From an uncultured Cellvibrio sp. (GTDB lineage Bacteria; Pseudomonadota; Gammaproteobacteria; Pseudomonadales; Cellvibrionaceae), in the NCBI GenBank assembly GCA_946886255.1, contig CAMPIG010000282.1:1-6530 (forward strand): a stretch of DNA of 6,530 nt, in the 5' to 3' direction. The position numbers and the translations under genes are program-made. Below, piece after piece: positions 5,164-6,530 of this stretch. Position 1 is the first letter of the stretch; each line of letters starts with the position of its first letter. The notes under the pieces are model-generated. The model did not search any database. It was given only the letters and a program-made list of their open reading frames with translations, and was not told the DNA's origin.

Positions 5164-6530
5164 GTGCCGACGACAAACGCCGACATCACCGCGAAATTAA
5201 AAGCGTTGCGCGAAGACTATGCAGCCCGCCTGCCGCAGGAACTAACCGCGCTGCACGAATTGTCAGGGCGTGCCCTGACAGACTCGGGAGCAGCGCAGGT
5301 GGCGCATCTTACGCAGTTGCACCAGCGGTTGCATAAGCTCGCCGGCTCTGCCGGGAGTTTTGGTTTTCCGCAGCTCGGCAAACAAGCCAAGCAGTTGGAG
5401 ATCCAGGTGCAACAGTGGTTGGCGCAGGCGGTTGATCCGGGCCAGTTGCAGGTCATTAGTGTGGCGGTTGGTGCCCTTGTCGCTTTGGCACAGCCTGACC
5501 AGCCACCACTCTCCGTAGGGGTGACGGATACCGAAAAGCCTACTGCCCAAACACTGATTTATTTGCTTGAGGATGATCCCGCCGTAGCGGAAGACATCGT
5601 GCTGAACCTGCGCCACTTCGGTCATCGTGTTAAACACTTTGATCGGCTGGAAGAGGCCGAGGCGGTCGTCCTCCGATCGCCGCCGGATTTCATGGTGGTG
5701 GATATCGTGTTTGAGGCAGAAGGACGTGAATCCCCCTCACTGATAGCGACATTGCAACAAAAACTGCCCGGACCACTGCCGGTCGTCTTTATCTCGGCGC
5801 GCGATGATTTTGCGGCCTATCATGCGGCAGTCAAGGCGGGCGCTATTGGTTACTTTGTGAAACCCCTGGACGTGATTCGACTGGTGGATCAGCTTGAACA
5901 GTACCTGGATCGCCGCCACGAGTTGTCCTATCGCGTGTTGATTGTGGACGATGATGAAACGCTGGCGGAGCATTATCGGTTGGTGCTGAGTTCGGCGGGG
6001 ATGCTGGTGGATCTAGTGACTAACCCGGAACAGGTACTCACCGCCCTGCGCAATTTTAACCCGGAGATGATCCTGCTGGATCTGAACATCCCCGAATACT
6101 CCGGTCCCGAGCTGGCACGGGTAATTCGCCTGAGCGATGAATGGCTGCGCGTGCCGATTACCTACCTGTCATCGGAAACCAATGTGGATCAGCGCATTAA
6201 AGCGATGGGGCAGGCGGGGGATGATTTCATCGCCAAACCTATCAGTGACCGCGAGCTCATCTCGGCGGTGTCTGTCCGCGCTGCCCGCAGTCGCCAGCTG
6301 AGTAACGCGATTGATCGCGACAGTCTGACGGGGCTGCTCAAACATTCGCGCATCAAGGAGCAGGTGGACATCGAACTGGCGCGTACCCGGCGCAGTGGTG
6401 AGCAATTGTGTGTGGCAATGATTGATCTGGATCATTTCAAATCCGTCAACGATAGCTATGGCCACCCGGCGGGCGATAAAGTTATCAAGGCATTGGCTCA
6501 CCTGCTGCGCCAGCGCTTGCGCAAGACGGA
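5164..6530 (+). CDS. Hpt-REC-REC-GGDEF diguanylate cyclase (3' truncated by window)
   Basis: The first 455 residues are present. In order: a Hpt domain (about 10-110) with phospho-histidine H57 in LHKLAGSAGSFGF; REC1 (about 130-250) with E136-D137-D138, D180 in MVVDIVF, S211 and K233 (VKPLD); REC2 (about 256-375) with D262-D264, D306 in ILLDLNIPEYSG, S336 and K358 (IAKPISD); then a GGDEF domain opening with DRDSLTGLL (384-392) and MIDLDHFKSVNDSYGHPAGD (419-438). The GG(D/E)EF signature itself lies beyond the window, so activity is inferred. The product would make c-di-GMP from GTP under phosphorelay control. REC1 lacks the usual MP-x-x-D/G loop after D180. The start is GTG, forced by an in-frame TGA at 5149-5151; GAGAAG (5155-5160) is the ribosome site. 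It is divergent from the HD-GYP gene. Confidence 0.93.
   Translation, partial: MPTTNADITAKLKALREDYAARLPQELTALHELSGRALTDSGAAQVAHLTQLHQRLHKLAGSAGSFGFPQLGKQAKQLEIQVQQWLAQAVDPGQLQVISVAVGALVALAQPDQPPLSVGVTDTEKPTAQTLIYLLEDDPAVAEDIVLNLRHFGHRVKHFDRLEEAEAVVLRSPPDFMVVDIVFEAEGRESPSLIATLQQKLPGPLPVVFISARDDFAAYHAAVKAGAIGYFVKPLDVIRLVDQLEQYLDRRHELSYRVLIVDDDETLAEHYRLVLSSAGMLVDLVTNPEQVLTALRNFNPEMILLDLNIPEYSGPELARVIRLSDEWLRVPITYLSSETNVDQRIKAMGQAGDDFIAKPISDRELISAVSVRAARSRQLSNAIDRDSLTGLLKHSRIKEQVDIELARTRRSGEQLCVAMIDLDHFKSVNDSYGHPAGDKVIKALAHLLRQRLRKT
5261..5280. repeat. 20-bp near-perfect palindrome inside the Hpt coding region
   Basis: TGTCAGGGC-GT-GCCCTGACA has 9-bp arms that match exactly around a 2-nt centre, at codons 33-39 of the cyclase. 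As RNA it would form a strong GC-rich hairpin about 100 nt after the start codon. No T run follows. Confidence 0.55.

Noticed and set aside
5079..5336. ORF beginning MFKEITCVV on the + strand
   Set aside because: It runs out of frame through the Hpt region, which has a clear domain pattern in the frame starting at 5164.

Overview
The window reads as chromosomal DNA from a Gram-negative gammaproteobacterium. The evidence is two Sec signal peptides on envelope proteins, an outer-membrane porin ending in Phe, AGGA-type ribosome binding sites, and a dense set of two-component and cyclic-di-GMP signalling genes. The moderate GC content and protein style would suit a marine or soil lineage such as Cellvibrionales, but that placement is inference and cannot be settled from this sequence.

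Left end (1-660, + strand): the last 70 residues of a histidine kinase ATPase domain are followed 16 nt later by a stand-alone CheY-type response regulator. A strong hairpin at 627-653, with T runs on both strands, ends this operon and also serves the convergent operon.

Centre-left (678-3350, - strand): read right to left, there is an exported protein with seven exact 36-residue Sel1 repeats, then a 391-residue porin, then 11 nt later a very small (142 aa) PstS-like periplasmic binding protein. The last two are clearly one transcript. The Sel1 gene may be joined to them, as the gap is only 106 nt and shows no terminator with a T run. No ABC permease or ATPase is present. A 367-nt gap (3351-3717) without a credible gene holds several inverted repeats.

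Right side (3718-6530): a DUF3391/HD-GYP c-di-GMP phosphodiesterase (- strand) faces away from a Hpt-REC-REC-GGDEF diguanylate cyclase (+ strand, running off the window). Both start from a 228-nt intergenic region with two tandem 15-bp repeats and a dyad carrying -10-like hexamers on both strands. The two enzymes have opposite activities, so the shared control region suggests coordinated setting of local c-di-GMP. The cyclase carries its own histidine phosphotransfer domain next to two receiver domains, which points to phosphorelay control.

I see no mobile element, CRISPR array, tRNA or rRNA. No wholly new system is demonstrable here. The points most worth following up are the unusual cyclase architecture with its GTG start, the divergent control region, and the porin plus mini-binding-protein pair.
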